Assembly (NCBI RefSeq): GCF_032854445.1
Contig: NC_088295.1
Span: forward strand, 62,663,249-62,727,248
Reading direction: 5' to 3'
From: Liolophura sinensis
Taxonomy: Eukaryota > Mollusca > Polyplacophora > Chitonida > Chitonidae
Length of the DNA stretch: 64,000 nucleotides
A program made the translations under genes and the position numbers. The notes beneath the pieces are model-generated. The model worked only from the letters and a program-made list of their open reading frames with translations, was not told the DNA's origin and did no database searches. Shown here piece after piece: positions 15,401 to 25,154 of this stretch. Every line of letters starts with the position of its first letter. The first letter of the stretch is position 1.

Positions 15401-18400
15401 TTGAAAATGATGGTCAACAAAGTTTGGCTTGCTGTCAATGCACCAAGAACATTTATATACATGTATGTGTTAATTGTGATATTATGGTATTTATTATTCA
15501 TGAATAACTGGGTGGAATGAGGTCAGAATTACTGTAAGATTAAACATGTTTTTATCAAGGGACTTAAAAAATAAAACCAACAAAGTGAGGATTTTGTGTG
15601 CTCAACTTAGTTCCTAGAATCATTCTCTGGGGCCTTGTTTCTTCATTTGAATAAAACTTATTACTTTATAAATTCTGGACATGATACAGTCACATGCTTA
15701 ATACACTGTATTAATCCTGTGTGGCATCTGTTGTTCATGATGAAAAGGCTTTGTGTGCCATCAGTTGTACAAGATCAAAAGGCTTTGTGTACTGTCAGTT
15801 GTACATGATGAAAAGGCTTTCTTTGCCATCAGTGGTACATGATGAAAAGGCTTTGTGTGCCATCAGTTGTACAAGATGAAGTGGCTTTGTGTGCCATCAG
15901 TTGTACAAGATGAGGAGGCTTTGTGTACCATCATTTGTACAAGATGAAGGGGCTTTGTGTGCCACCAGTTGTACAAGATGAGGAGGCTTTGTGTACCATC
16001 ATTTGTACAAGATGAAGGGGCTTTGTGTGCCATCAGTTGTACAAGATGAGGAGGCTTTGTGTACCATCATTTGTACAAGATGAAGGGGCTTTGTGTGCCA
16101 TCAGTTGTACAAGATCAAAAGGCTTTGTGTGTCATCAGTTGTACAAGATGAAAAGGATTTGTGTGCCATCAGTTATGTAAGATGAAGTGGCTTTAATTGT
16201 GTTATTGTATTCCTCAGCCTGGAGATGATATCCTGTCTAAGGCCAGCGGTTATGATCGGGTCATGCGTGAAAATGTGGAGGTCAGGATGCAACTAAAGTC
16301 TGCCCTTCTGGAGAAAGACAAACTCAGAGTGGAGACAGACAAGGTGAGTGATTTGTAAACATTTCACCATGTGAAGGATTCATTACCAGTGGGCACTTAC
16401 TAAAAGTTCATACACTGGCATCACAAGCTCAGCTACAGCTGCATGTTTATGAGGTCATCACATAGAAGGCCACACACACTGGCATCACAAGCTGATCTAC
16501 AGCTACAAGTATATGAGGTCATCACATAGAAGGCCACACACACTGGCATCACAAGCTCAACTACAGCTACATGTATATGAGGTCATCACATAGAAGGCCA
16601 CACACACTGGCATCACAAGCTCAACTACAGCTGCATGTCTATTCTTGGAGCAAATCATAGACTGTCTACACATTTATTCATATGAGGTCATCACATAGAA
16701 GGCCACACACACTGGCATCACAAGCTCAACTACAGCTACATGTAGATGAAGTCATCACATAGAAGGCCACACACACTGGCATCACAAGCTCAACTACAGC
16801 TACATGTATATGAGGTCATCACATAGAAGGCCACACACACTGGCATCACAAGCTCAACTACAGCTACATGTATATGAGGTCATCACATAGAAGGCCACAC
16901 ACACTGGCATCACAAGCTGATCTACAGCTACATGTCTATGAGGTCATCGCATAGAAGGCCACACACACTGGCATCACAAGCTGATCTACAGCTACATGTA
17001 TATGAGGTCATCACATGGAAGGCCACACACACTGGCATCACAAGCTGATCTACAGCTACATGTCTATGAGGTCATCGCATAGAAGGCCACACACACTGGC
17101 ATCACAAGCTGATCTACAGCTACATGTAGATAAGGTCATCACATAGAAGGCCACACACACTGGCATCACAAGCTCAACTACAGCTACATGTAGATGAGGT
17201 CATCACATAGAAGGCCACACACACACTGGCATCACAAGCTCAAGTACAGCCACATGTAGATGAGGTCATCACATAGAAGGCCACACACACTGGCATCAGA
17301 AGCTCAACTACAGCTACAAGTATATGAGGTCATCACATAGAAGGCCACACACACTGGCATCACAAGCTGATCTACAGCTACATGTCTATGAGGTCATCAC
17401 ATAGAAGGCCACACACACTGGCACCACAAGCTGATCTACAGCTACATATATATGAGGTCATCGCATAGAAGGCCACACACACTGGCATCACAAGCTGATC
17501 TACAGCTACATGTCTATGAGGTCATCACATAGAAGGCCACACACACGGGCATCACAAGCTCAACTACAGCTACATGTAGAGGAGGTCATCACATAGAAGG
17601 CCACACACACACTGGCATCACAAGCTCAAGTACAGCCACATGTAGATGAGGTCATCACATAGAAGGCCACACACACTGGCATCAGAAGCTCAACTACAGC
17701 TACATGTAGATGAGGTCATCACATAGAAGGCCACACACACTGGCATCACAAGCTGATCTACAGCTACATGTAGATGAGGTCATCACATAGAAGGCCACAC
17801 ACACTGGCACCACAAGCTGATCTACAGCTACATGTATATGAGGTCATCACATAGAAGGCCACACACACTGGCATCACAAGCTGATCTACAGCTACATGTA
17901 TATGAGGTCATCACATAGAAGGCCACACACACTGGCATCACAAGCTCAACTACAGCTACATGTATATGAGGTCATCACATAGAAGGCCACACACACTGGC
18001 ATCACAAGCTCAACTACAGCTACATGTAGATGAGGTCATCACATAGAAGGCCACACACACTGGTATCACAAGCTCAACTACAGCTACATGTAGATAAGGT
18101 CATCACATAGAAGGCCACACACACTGGCATCACAAGCTGATCTACAGCTACATGTCTATGAGGTCATCACATAGAAGGCCACACACACGGGCATCACAAG
18201 CTCAACTACAGCTACATGTAGATGAGGTCATCACATAGAAGGCCACACACACACTGGCATCACAAGCTCAAGTACAGCCACATGTAGATGAGGTCATCAC
18301 ATAGAAGGCCACACACACTGGCATCATAAGCTCAACTACAGCTACATGTCTATGAGGTCATCACATAGAAGGCCACACACACTGGCATCACAAGCTGATC

Positions 18401-19989
18401 TACAGCTACATGTAGATGAGGTCATCACATAGAAGGCCACACACACTGGCATCACAAGCTGATCTACAGCTACATGTATATGAGGTCATCACATAGAAGG
18501 CCACACACACTGGCATCACAAGCTGATCTACAGCTACATGTAGATGAGGTCATCACATAGAAGGCCACACACACTGGCATCACAAGCTCAACTACAGCTA
18601 CAAGTATATGAGGTCATCACATAGAAGGCCACACACACTGGCATCACAAGCTCAACTACAGATACATGTAGATGAGGTCATCACATAGAAGGCCACACAC
18701 ACTGGCATCACAAGCTGATCTACAGCTACATGTGTATGAGGTCATCACATAGAAGGACACACACACTGGCATCACAAGTTCAACTACAGCTACATGTCTA
18801 TGAGGTCATCACATAGAAGGCCACACACACTGGTGTCACAAGCTCAACTACAGCTACATATCTATGAGGTCATCACATAGAAGGCCACACACACTGGCAT
18901 CACAAGCTGATCTACAGCTACATGTATATGAGGTCATCACATAGAAGGCCACACACACTGGCATCACAAGCTCAACTACAGCTACATATATTCGGTTGTT
19001 GTTAAAAACATGACCACATGAGGCTGGTCAACAGGGAAATATGATTGTTTCTATTTCTGACCCTGGCGCTGTTGTGGTCCTGACTTGGTCACAGTAAGTA
19101 ATGGGCTGTTTGAATGTTAATGTAGAATTAAGATTTTTTTTTTTTTTCCCGACCAGTGTGAAAGTACCTTGAAGCACCTATAGTTTTGTCGGTTTTTGTT
19201 GGTAAGAAAATGACAACCTCAAAGTGCTTACACTAAAAGTACATGGTACGAGAAGACTGATAGCGTATTGAGGAAAAGTTTTCGTGAAATTTGTGGGAAT
19301 CGGTTTGTTTCTGGTATGGCACACATGTAGTAACATGTTACCGGCAGTTCTTTTATAAGGGTTTGTGTCTTTCTGAGTGTCACTGATGAAAGAAAATAGG
19401 CTCCTCAGAGTAAGTAAGATTTACAGCATGTGGTATTTTAATATATTTATTTATTTATTTGGTTGGTGTTTTACGCCATACTCAAGAATATTTCACTTAT
19501 ACGACAGCGGCCAGCATTATAGTGGGAGAAAACCTGACCTTCTCACGGCAGGAGATGAAGCTAGCATGAGCTGGACTTGAACTCACAGGGACCACATTGA
19601 TGGGTTGCTCCTGGGTCACTGCACTGTGCTGGAGTGCTACCCTTCTGGGTATTTTAATGTAGGATTGACCAATCAATGCGTGGCAGCGTGTCACATGATA
19701 TAAAATTATAGCGTTCCCTGTCTGGTTTGATGGACTTAGTCACAAAGGGTATCCGAACAAGTGTGACAGACTTTCTCCATTAATATCCATTATCGGTCAC
19801 TGTATTTTCTCTGTTTCTCCCTAACAGTTGAGGAAAGAGTTGGAGAATTTTGGACCTGATTTCTTCGAGGAAATAGAAGACTTAAAATACAACTACAAAG
19901 AAGCCGTCCAAAAAAATGTTTTGTATGAAGACAAGTTACATCAGATATCTCGCCAGTTTGGAATCTCACTTGACCTGCCGGGGGTCTAA
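432..19989 (+). CDS. CEP290: CEP290, centrosomal protein 290 (3' half, 19 exons)
   Basis: CEP290 is a long coiled-coil protein of the centriole and the ciliary transition zone, where it helps link microtubules to membrane and gates protein entry into the cilium (family knowledge). Exons: 432-586, 1772-1985, 2689-2826, 4153-4267, 4983-5092, 5688-5816, 6267-6406, 8262-8394, 8803-8937, 9843-10184 (contains the N gap), 10371-10487, 11011-11175, 11295-11417, 12257-12478, 13095-13187, 14270-14346, 14724-14814, 16218-16343, 19828-19989. Phases join without a frameshift and every junction has GT-AG sites. Diagnostic blocks resembling vertebrate CEP290 are NLVERLKNQLALKEKQHQ, LARWEESKKWQ, ELEKTIALLKKVVERVQ and, in the last exon, FFEEIEDLKYNYKEAVQKN. 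Almost all residues are heptad-rich coiled coil. The stop is TAA at 19987-19989, right after SLDLPGV. The protein therefore lacks the acidic tail of roughly 25-30 residues found in the human protein. The start codon and N-terminal half lie upstream. Confidence 0.95.
3094..3305. mobile_element. MITE-like element with TTTCACAAA-type inverted ends
   Basis: Left end GATTCCACAAAGC (3100-3112) is matched in inverse by GCTTTGTGAAATC (3292-3304), 12 of 13 positions. The element is about 210 bp with no coding capacity and lies in a CEP290 intron. Similar ends occur at 11,779 and 31,413. Confidence 0.6.
3435..3834 (+). repeat. 40-bp minisatellite, 10 copies
   Basis: Ten head-to-tail copies of a 40-bp unit beginning AAGCTTGTAGATTGACCATA fill exactly 400 bp in the CEP290 intron between exons 2689-2826 and 4153-4267. 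Units differ by only one or two substitutions (AAG/AGG at the start, ACGG/ACAG near the end), so the array looks young or homogenised. Confidence 0.97.
5185..5300 (+). mobile_element. SINE family A, 5'-truncated
   Basis: Matches the 3' body of the most abundant SINE in this window: a pyrimidine-rich TTTCCCCC block, CCACCATAATG, GTGAAATATTCTT, AAAACACC and an A/T tail of AAATAAA units. The tRNA-like head is missing. It lies in a CEP290 intron. Confidence 0.75.
6407..8261 (+). other. CEP290 intron, 1.85 kb
   Basis: No coding sequence is seen. It contains the TTGA microsatellite and, at about 7,945-8,050, a fragment resembling the middle of SINE family B (GTCATGTCTGGTGTCTT then GGCATGATG). The rest is unremarkable AT-rich sequence. 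Confidence 0.6.
6450..6480 (+). repeat. (TTGA)n microsatellite
   Basis: About seven tandem TTGA/GATT units in the CEP290 intron after exon 6267-6406. Confidence 0.9.
9655..9746 (-). mobile_element. SINE family A fragment (tRNA-like head)
   Basis: Carries the pieces ATATTTCAGTTATATGACA and GGTGAGAGGCTCCTGGGTCA, followed by TTGGCCACTTAGGGCCC. These match the inner and head parts of family A in reverse orientation, with most of the body deleted. Confidence 0.6.
9914..10113. other. Assembly gap (200 N) inside a CEP290 exon
   Basis: Exactly 200 N. The coding sequence reads into the gap (ending QRKVLK) and out of it (starting VSEENLEMKF) in a frame consistent with one exon. Comparison with vertebrate CEP290 suggests almost no residues are missing, so the N count is probably a placeholder. 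Confidence 0.99.
11779..11925. mobile_element. MITE-like element, near-perfect terminal inverted repeats
   Basis: GGCCACTTTCACAAAACT at the left end is mirrored by AGTTTTGTGAAAGTGGCC at the right end, and the interior is about 110 bp of noncoding sequence. It lies in a CEP290 intron. The TTTCACAAA core is shared with the elements at 3,094 and 31,413. Confidence 0.75.
12530..12765 (+). mobile_element. SINE family A, nearly full length, diverged
   Basis: Contains diverged head remnants (GCATAATGACTCATGAG, CTCTCACCAAGGCAGTCACT), then CCATGCTGGCTTCC, GTCTGCCAGCAACC, CCTCCCACCATAA and a degenerate AAATA tail. It lies in a CEP290 intron. Confidence 0.7.
13197..14125 (+). repeat. 42-bp-unit minisatellite, compound array
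   Basis: About 0.93 kb of degenerate repeats with a basic 42-bp unit (GGCAGTGTACAGGCAGCACA followed by CAGACTCTACTGGGTGTGTG). It is interspersed with variants containing GTGGACTAGCAGCA and with a longer block repeated at about 13,800-13,990. The unit length is a multiple of three, so long repetitive reading frames appear on both strands. These lie wholly in a CEP290 intron and are not genes. Confidence 0.93.
15727..16196 (+). repeat. 34-bp minisatellite, about 13-14 copies
   Basis: Tandem units built on GGCTTTGTGTGCCATCAGTT followed by GTACAAGATGA with a variable AAAA/AGGG/GGAG stretch. The array stops about 20 bp before the acceptor of the CEP290 exon at 16218, so it almost touches the splice site. 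Confidence 0.93.
16411..18989 (+). repeat. 64-bp minisatellite, about 40 copies (2.6 kb)
   Basis: Long array with unit AGGTCATCACATAGAAGGCC, then ACACACACTGGCATCACAAG, then CTCAACTACAGCTACATGTA plus TATG. Two main variants alternate: CTCAACTACAG and CTGATCTACAG. A multi-unit block with the CACGGGCATC and CAAGTACAGCCACATG variants recurs at about 17,520-17,710 and 18,150-18,350, showing higher-order duplication. It occupies most of the last CEP290 intron. Confidence 0.97.
19443..19655 (-). mobile_element. SINE family A, nearly full length
   Basis: Reads from the tail (TTTATTTATTTATTTGG) through GTGTTTTACGCCATACTC, CAGCGGCCAGCATTATAG and CATGAGCTGGACTTGAAC (inverse B box) to the head. It lies in the last CEP290 intron, about 170 bp before the final exon. 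Confidence 0.88.
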
Positions 19990-21245
19990 ATCTAAATTCT
20001 TGTAAGAACATGATCCATAATCCATATAATTGTATGAACTAAGCTTATGAAATTTACATTTTAATATGCTAGTTTTCATGTGGAGCCAGTTCAGGTGCAG
20101 TTTACTAGGAAGCCATATACATGACTGTACTGCTTCCCGACATGATAATTTTATAGTAAAGGTGAGCTGCAGTGTTTTTAATTTTCACAAAAATTGTTAT
20201 CCTCAAGCTCCCTCAAGATTGTGTAATTTTTTTTTTTTTTTTTGTGAAAATAATTATTATATTTTTAATAAAAATATTGACAACTATTCAGGGTAACATT
20301 GTATGGAAAATGTTCATCACTCACCTCCCTCTGTTTTTTTAAATACGACGTTATTTTTAGTGCGCATCATTTATGTTTGCCTAAATGTAACAGTTTTTGT
20401 GATGTTGGAATTGACAGTATAATGAATGATCAAGGGTTGCCTTTATACCACGGCGTTCAGTTGCTAAATGCAAGGGGGACAAGCCATGACTCTTGGAGCA
20501 AATCATAGACTGTCTACACATTTGTTTCTGGCCAAAAATAAGCTACAAAATAACAGAAAAATGTAACACAGTCATCACCATGTGTGTTTTCTGATAAGTT
20601 TCAGCTCAATAAACATTTGCAGTTCACCTTTAAGAATTTTTTGCCTCTAGTTTCACATGAGATAGGTCATATGTCCGTCCGGAATTTGTCATGTATTGTG
20701 TTATCGCTTCCGTCCTTTTGCTTTATTTCCAGTTGATACTGTATGTTATTGTTCACTTCTTATTTGCCGTCAGTAGTATGGCTGTTTTATACCCACCGCA
20801 TGGACTACTCTGAAATTGCTATTTTTTAACTGAATTCAGTTCAGTTTTTATGTGTATGTTCATTTATTGCGCTATGACATTTTTGAAAGGAAGGCTGCAT
20901 TTAAAATAATGATTTGGCATAATTTTATAGAAGCAGAAAAGTAAATCAAATTTGCCAAGATTGGGAGATCTGATCTTATATAGCTTGTAAACTGGAGTTA
21001 ATGTTAATCATGCTGTATTTAATATATGAACGTCTCTTGAAAAGATATGTACTGCCCATTTGAAGCCTTCATGTTCAAGTCATTGTGATGCCATATTCGC
21101 AGCTTGTCTTTTGGAATTAATGTTGAGAAAAAAACATATTATTATTATTATTATTATTTGTAGTTCATTTTTAGTGGTGCATACATATACATGTAGTCCT
21201 AAAGGTTAAATATTGTGCCTAATTTACAATGTGCTTAATAAACAT
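19990..21245 (+). other. Probable CEP290 3' UTR
   Basis: AT-rich noncoding sequence follows the CEP290 stop. AATAAA-type signals are present near 20,266, 20,607 and 21,238; another lies near 21,807. Which is used cannot be told from sequence. Positions 20,491-20,523 are identical to a 33-nt stretch embedded in the 64-bp minisatellite at 16,643-16,675. Confidence 0.5.
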
Positions 21246-21249
21246 TTGT

Positions 21250-24200
21250 ATATATTATGTTTATATGTTGATATTTGTGCATGTGTAACTGTTTATTATT
21301 TATTGCTTAAGGGAGCCGTACCTTAATTCCTGAAGGTCGAAAACTTGTCTGCATGGTTGTTCATTCTGTTAATTCTCCATTACATTGTCAGAGTACTGAT
21401 ATTGAAATTATTTTGACTCATGTTAGGATTTAGGACATCTTGGAAGACAAACATTCATTTATGCATTGTCAGTAGCGTAACCTATTTTGGACTGGGAAGG
21501 AAACATATACATATTCTGAAGGCATTATTCTGTGTAGACTGATAAAACTATACTTTTTGCGAAGCCCTCAAATTGGCCAATCCAACCAAAGTAGCTTTGT
21601 CAGTACCGCCTGTAGGAATGTACAAAGTTATATATTCATGTAGTGTATACTTTTGAGGTGAACATTGACTCGTAGTTACTATTTCTGACTGTGATACACT
21701 TTATTGCAAATGTAAAATTTGTGCTTTCATCCTTTCCATTGTGTTGCATGTGCTACACTTTGCCAGAAAACACACGCCTTATACTGTTGTCAAATTTTAT
21801 GCTAAAATAAAGGACAACAATGATGATACCAAGAATGTTGTTTTCTTATTTCATTGTTTTTCCATAGTGCGTGGCTTTTTCATCGGAAATAGATTTCAGT
21901 TGGGAGTCAAAATCTAAAAGCCTCAAAATGGAACTTGTTTTAATACTGCTGCACCTGTCAACTTACAACGTTTCTTGCGGCATACAACTAGCACCTCATG
22001 CACTAGCTCACCGTGGGTATGAATTTGCCAGAACTGCTGGCACATTTGCAAGTGGCGTACAGCTTCTGGCATTCAGGCTGCAGTGGTCTGCGCATACACG
22101 GTGACTCGTCCGCTGGAGGGTGTTATTTCAGCGGGTTGTGGTCTACTTGTCAGAGGTGCTCAGTCACCAGGACGCATGGTGGGGTTTAAAACCTGCCTTG
22201 AACAGTGAATTTGCAGATTCTCACGCCCTCACAGCTTGTGAAGCTTTGTTGACAGTAAGCGGTGGAGGACACACGTGTAGCCGTTTGCGCAATCTAACGT
22301 TCGTTGAAGACCACTTGTCTGTCACCAACATGGTGTAGATCTGTATAAGTCACATGTAGGACAGAGGGCCCTCAGGTTTCCTCCACCTATTAGTCAAGAA
22401 TTCTTGATTATGGCGCTGAACAACAATCAAATAAACAGATAAATCATTCCATAACGAAACCGTTTGCGTACTAGTAGCTTGCGTGATTATTTTGTACTAG
22501 GCTCCTTACTCCCTCACTCTGAAATTCCTTCGAAAACCCGAAAATTTCTCATCGCTCTACGACAAAATGCACATTTTGGGAACCGTGCTAATATCGTGAT
22601 TATCACTTGTTATCTGATATCTGTGATCTGTTATCTCCAAGCGACGTTTCAGTCCTAAGCTGGGAAACCTTTGGACTTGTTTTCTGTAACAGTATAAACG
22701 TGACAAAAAAGTGCTATTCCACTAGGTGCTGGCATGTTGCAGTAAAGCCGATGCGAACTCCATGTAAACGAAAGATTTAGTCAGAAATCTACGTGTCTTC
22801 ACAAGTACTAAGTAGAAGCGTTGAGTCAACTGGTACAAATATGTGGATACTGTCCACATATGGCAATCTGCATTGTTGGGTAACCCGCTGTTACATGCCA
22901 CCTTTGCGAAAGGCAAATTCCAAATAGGATTTCCCGCCTGAAGTAATTCTGGCCAAATCTTAGTACGCTCTGCTGTTCACCCATGCTTTTGCGATGTCGA
23001 TTTGTGAGCAAACTAAAAACGCAGTACTCATGTATTTCAACAGAACAATGGCCAAGGTGGCTTGGACCACAGTTGCAATAGCCAAAATGTACCTCATTGC
23101 AATGACAGTGAAACGAAGAAATTAATGGCCACTATTGAATGTGTGGTGTTACTCGTGCTTTGGCGGGTGAACAGGATCTTTCCAGACGGGATGTGTACGA
23201 CTGTGTACTAAGGCTTGCGACTTCTAACCATGAGGCATACAAAAAGCGGTATTAAACCCACTATTTTGCTAGGAATTCATAGATTCCACCATTCTTATTT
23301 TTCTTCGTGCCTTGGAGACAAACACATGGTTGACGTTGCCCGAGGGGACGTTAGCCTAGTCTTGTGCCCACTTTCGTTGATGACTATGACTTTTATATAA
23401 ACCAGGATTCTGCTGCTGGTCTCGGCATCCCCGAGGCCTGGTCCGTGTGCATTGTTTTCATGCAGATGTTTATTAAATGTGATGACAATGCTGTATTTCG
23501 AGTATTTCCTAAGACGTCTAATACAATGCATTCAAAATCTCCGCATTAGTTTTTAAGTTGCTACTTTTTAAGCATTTAAATGAACAAACCATAACTTTGG
23601 TAATCTGACAAAATGCCGGATTCCACCGGTTACGCGTGACCGTTTGACAACTATCACATGCCGTCAGTTTTATGCTGTATAGTTTTTTTTGCTATTCCAT
23701 CGATACGGGCGTACCCGTCAAAACTTCATAGGTATGCGAGATTTGCCAAAGGCTGGTAGATCAACGAATAAATAAACTGTTCAAACGTTTGCCTCACTTG
23801 AACACATATGGTGTTTATTGGGTTGAATATTATGGAATGAAAGATACTAATCTTTGCATTAACTCCGTGTCCAAACAAAAAACGTATAGTTAAGATTTAT
23901 TTACTGAAGCAACATGCATCGTGGACTGCTCTTACATTGTACATTCTACATAAATGGACATATGTACAAGGATGGTTATCATGCAATGTCCTTCTTCACC
24001 AACATGTCTACTTTCTCAGATATGCATCAAATTGATAAACCAATTGGCAAATCTCTATAAATGAACCGACTTTTCCACGATGGATCCTATACGACAGAAA
24101 ACCATCTAGAACATCTTCGGTCGCACAGTCCTTGTAAGTCCTACAATAACATTGAGCAGAAAAAAAGAAGATAATATTTCAACATATACATAATAGATCC

Positions 24201-25142
24201 ATGAATTACAGGTAACCCAAACACGGACATTTAAACCGGATGATCATTTGATTTCACAAATACAATATATACATAATTCCAAAGATATTTCCAAGGCATT
24301 TTTCAAAAGAAATATACATGGGAATGTTAACATGCACCCACTCTTTTGCAGGAATTCAAAATCATAACAGTTTAATTATTTGATTGCCTTTTTTTGTTTT
24401 CTGGCTTTGTATATACTGTATAAGTAAAATGCTTTTAGTTTATTACATTGATCATTGTAGCGAACACCTCAGCATTAAAGCACTGTATGTTTTAACACAA
24501 TTAGGCCTGCGTTTGCAATGTATAAAATAATAAACTCACCATCGACTGGTTACCTGGACACAGTTCGTGGAGGTCAGGAGGCTGTTGGAAAAGCTTGCAA
24601 ATTTGACCAACGGCCAGGGGATGAAATCAAGTTCTCTTCATCGTACTTACCTCGGTTCATCTTGTATGACGCAGCCATAGATATCATGCCCACATAGTAA
24701 GAGTATGTAAATCTCGGCATACACTGATGGCCATTGGTGGCGATTGAACGGGTTTCAGGTAAAGGACTGGAGTACTCCAGTTGAGTCGCGTCGTTATTTA
24801 GCATACACGAGCGCTTGTAGCACCCGACGCAGCAGTCAGGATGAGTTGAGCCTTAAGCTTCCTGTATGCCGACCTTAAAGCTACATCATTGGGGCTTATT
24901 TAATATACCGAGGACAACACAATCTGGTGACCATGCTGTGGTAAACGTCGCGACGGCAAATGGCAGGATGGTCAGTTTAATGGGCGAATGTATTAATGTT
25001 TGAATTGTGTGAACACATGGGTGTACAAAAAAATATAGGGTCTGCGTAATATAGGATGTAAATAATATAGAGTGTAAATAATATAGGATGTGGAAATCCA
25101 CATGCACACCATGAGAACATCCACACGTACACCGAGTGTACA
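21250..25142. other. Convergent intergenic region, no gene recognised
   Basis: About 3.9 kb between CEP290 (plus) and the receptor-like gene (minus). The missing seven-transmembrane exons of the receptor would have to lie here, on the minus strand. I read the minus strand and found no convincing class C transmembrane block. A minus-strand open stretch at 24,574-24,804 has a good donor (GTAAGT) but resembles nothing I can name. A degraded SINE A tail lies at about 22,370-22,445. Confidence 0.5.
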
Positions 25143-25154
25143 TTACGCACCTAC

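Noticed and set aside
13197-18989. A CRISPR-like look: many short repeats in a row
   Set aside because: Units are directly tandem with no unique spacers, the genome is animal, and no cas genes exist.
21871-22338. Two adjoining plus-strand frames downstream of CEP290
   Set aside because: No recognisable family, no splice signals, partly overlapping SINE-like sequence.
22826-23549. Short open frames on both strands, some faintly like receptor transmembrane or ligand-gated channel pieces
   Set aside because: No ordered series of family motifs, no consistent splice sites; chance ORFs are more likely.
24574-24804. Minus-strand frame with MPRFTYSYYVGMISMAAS and a good donor, considered as an mGluR TM6 exon
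   Set aside because: Lacks the conserved class C TM6 residues and has no usable acceptor without an in-frame stop upstream.
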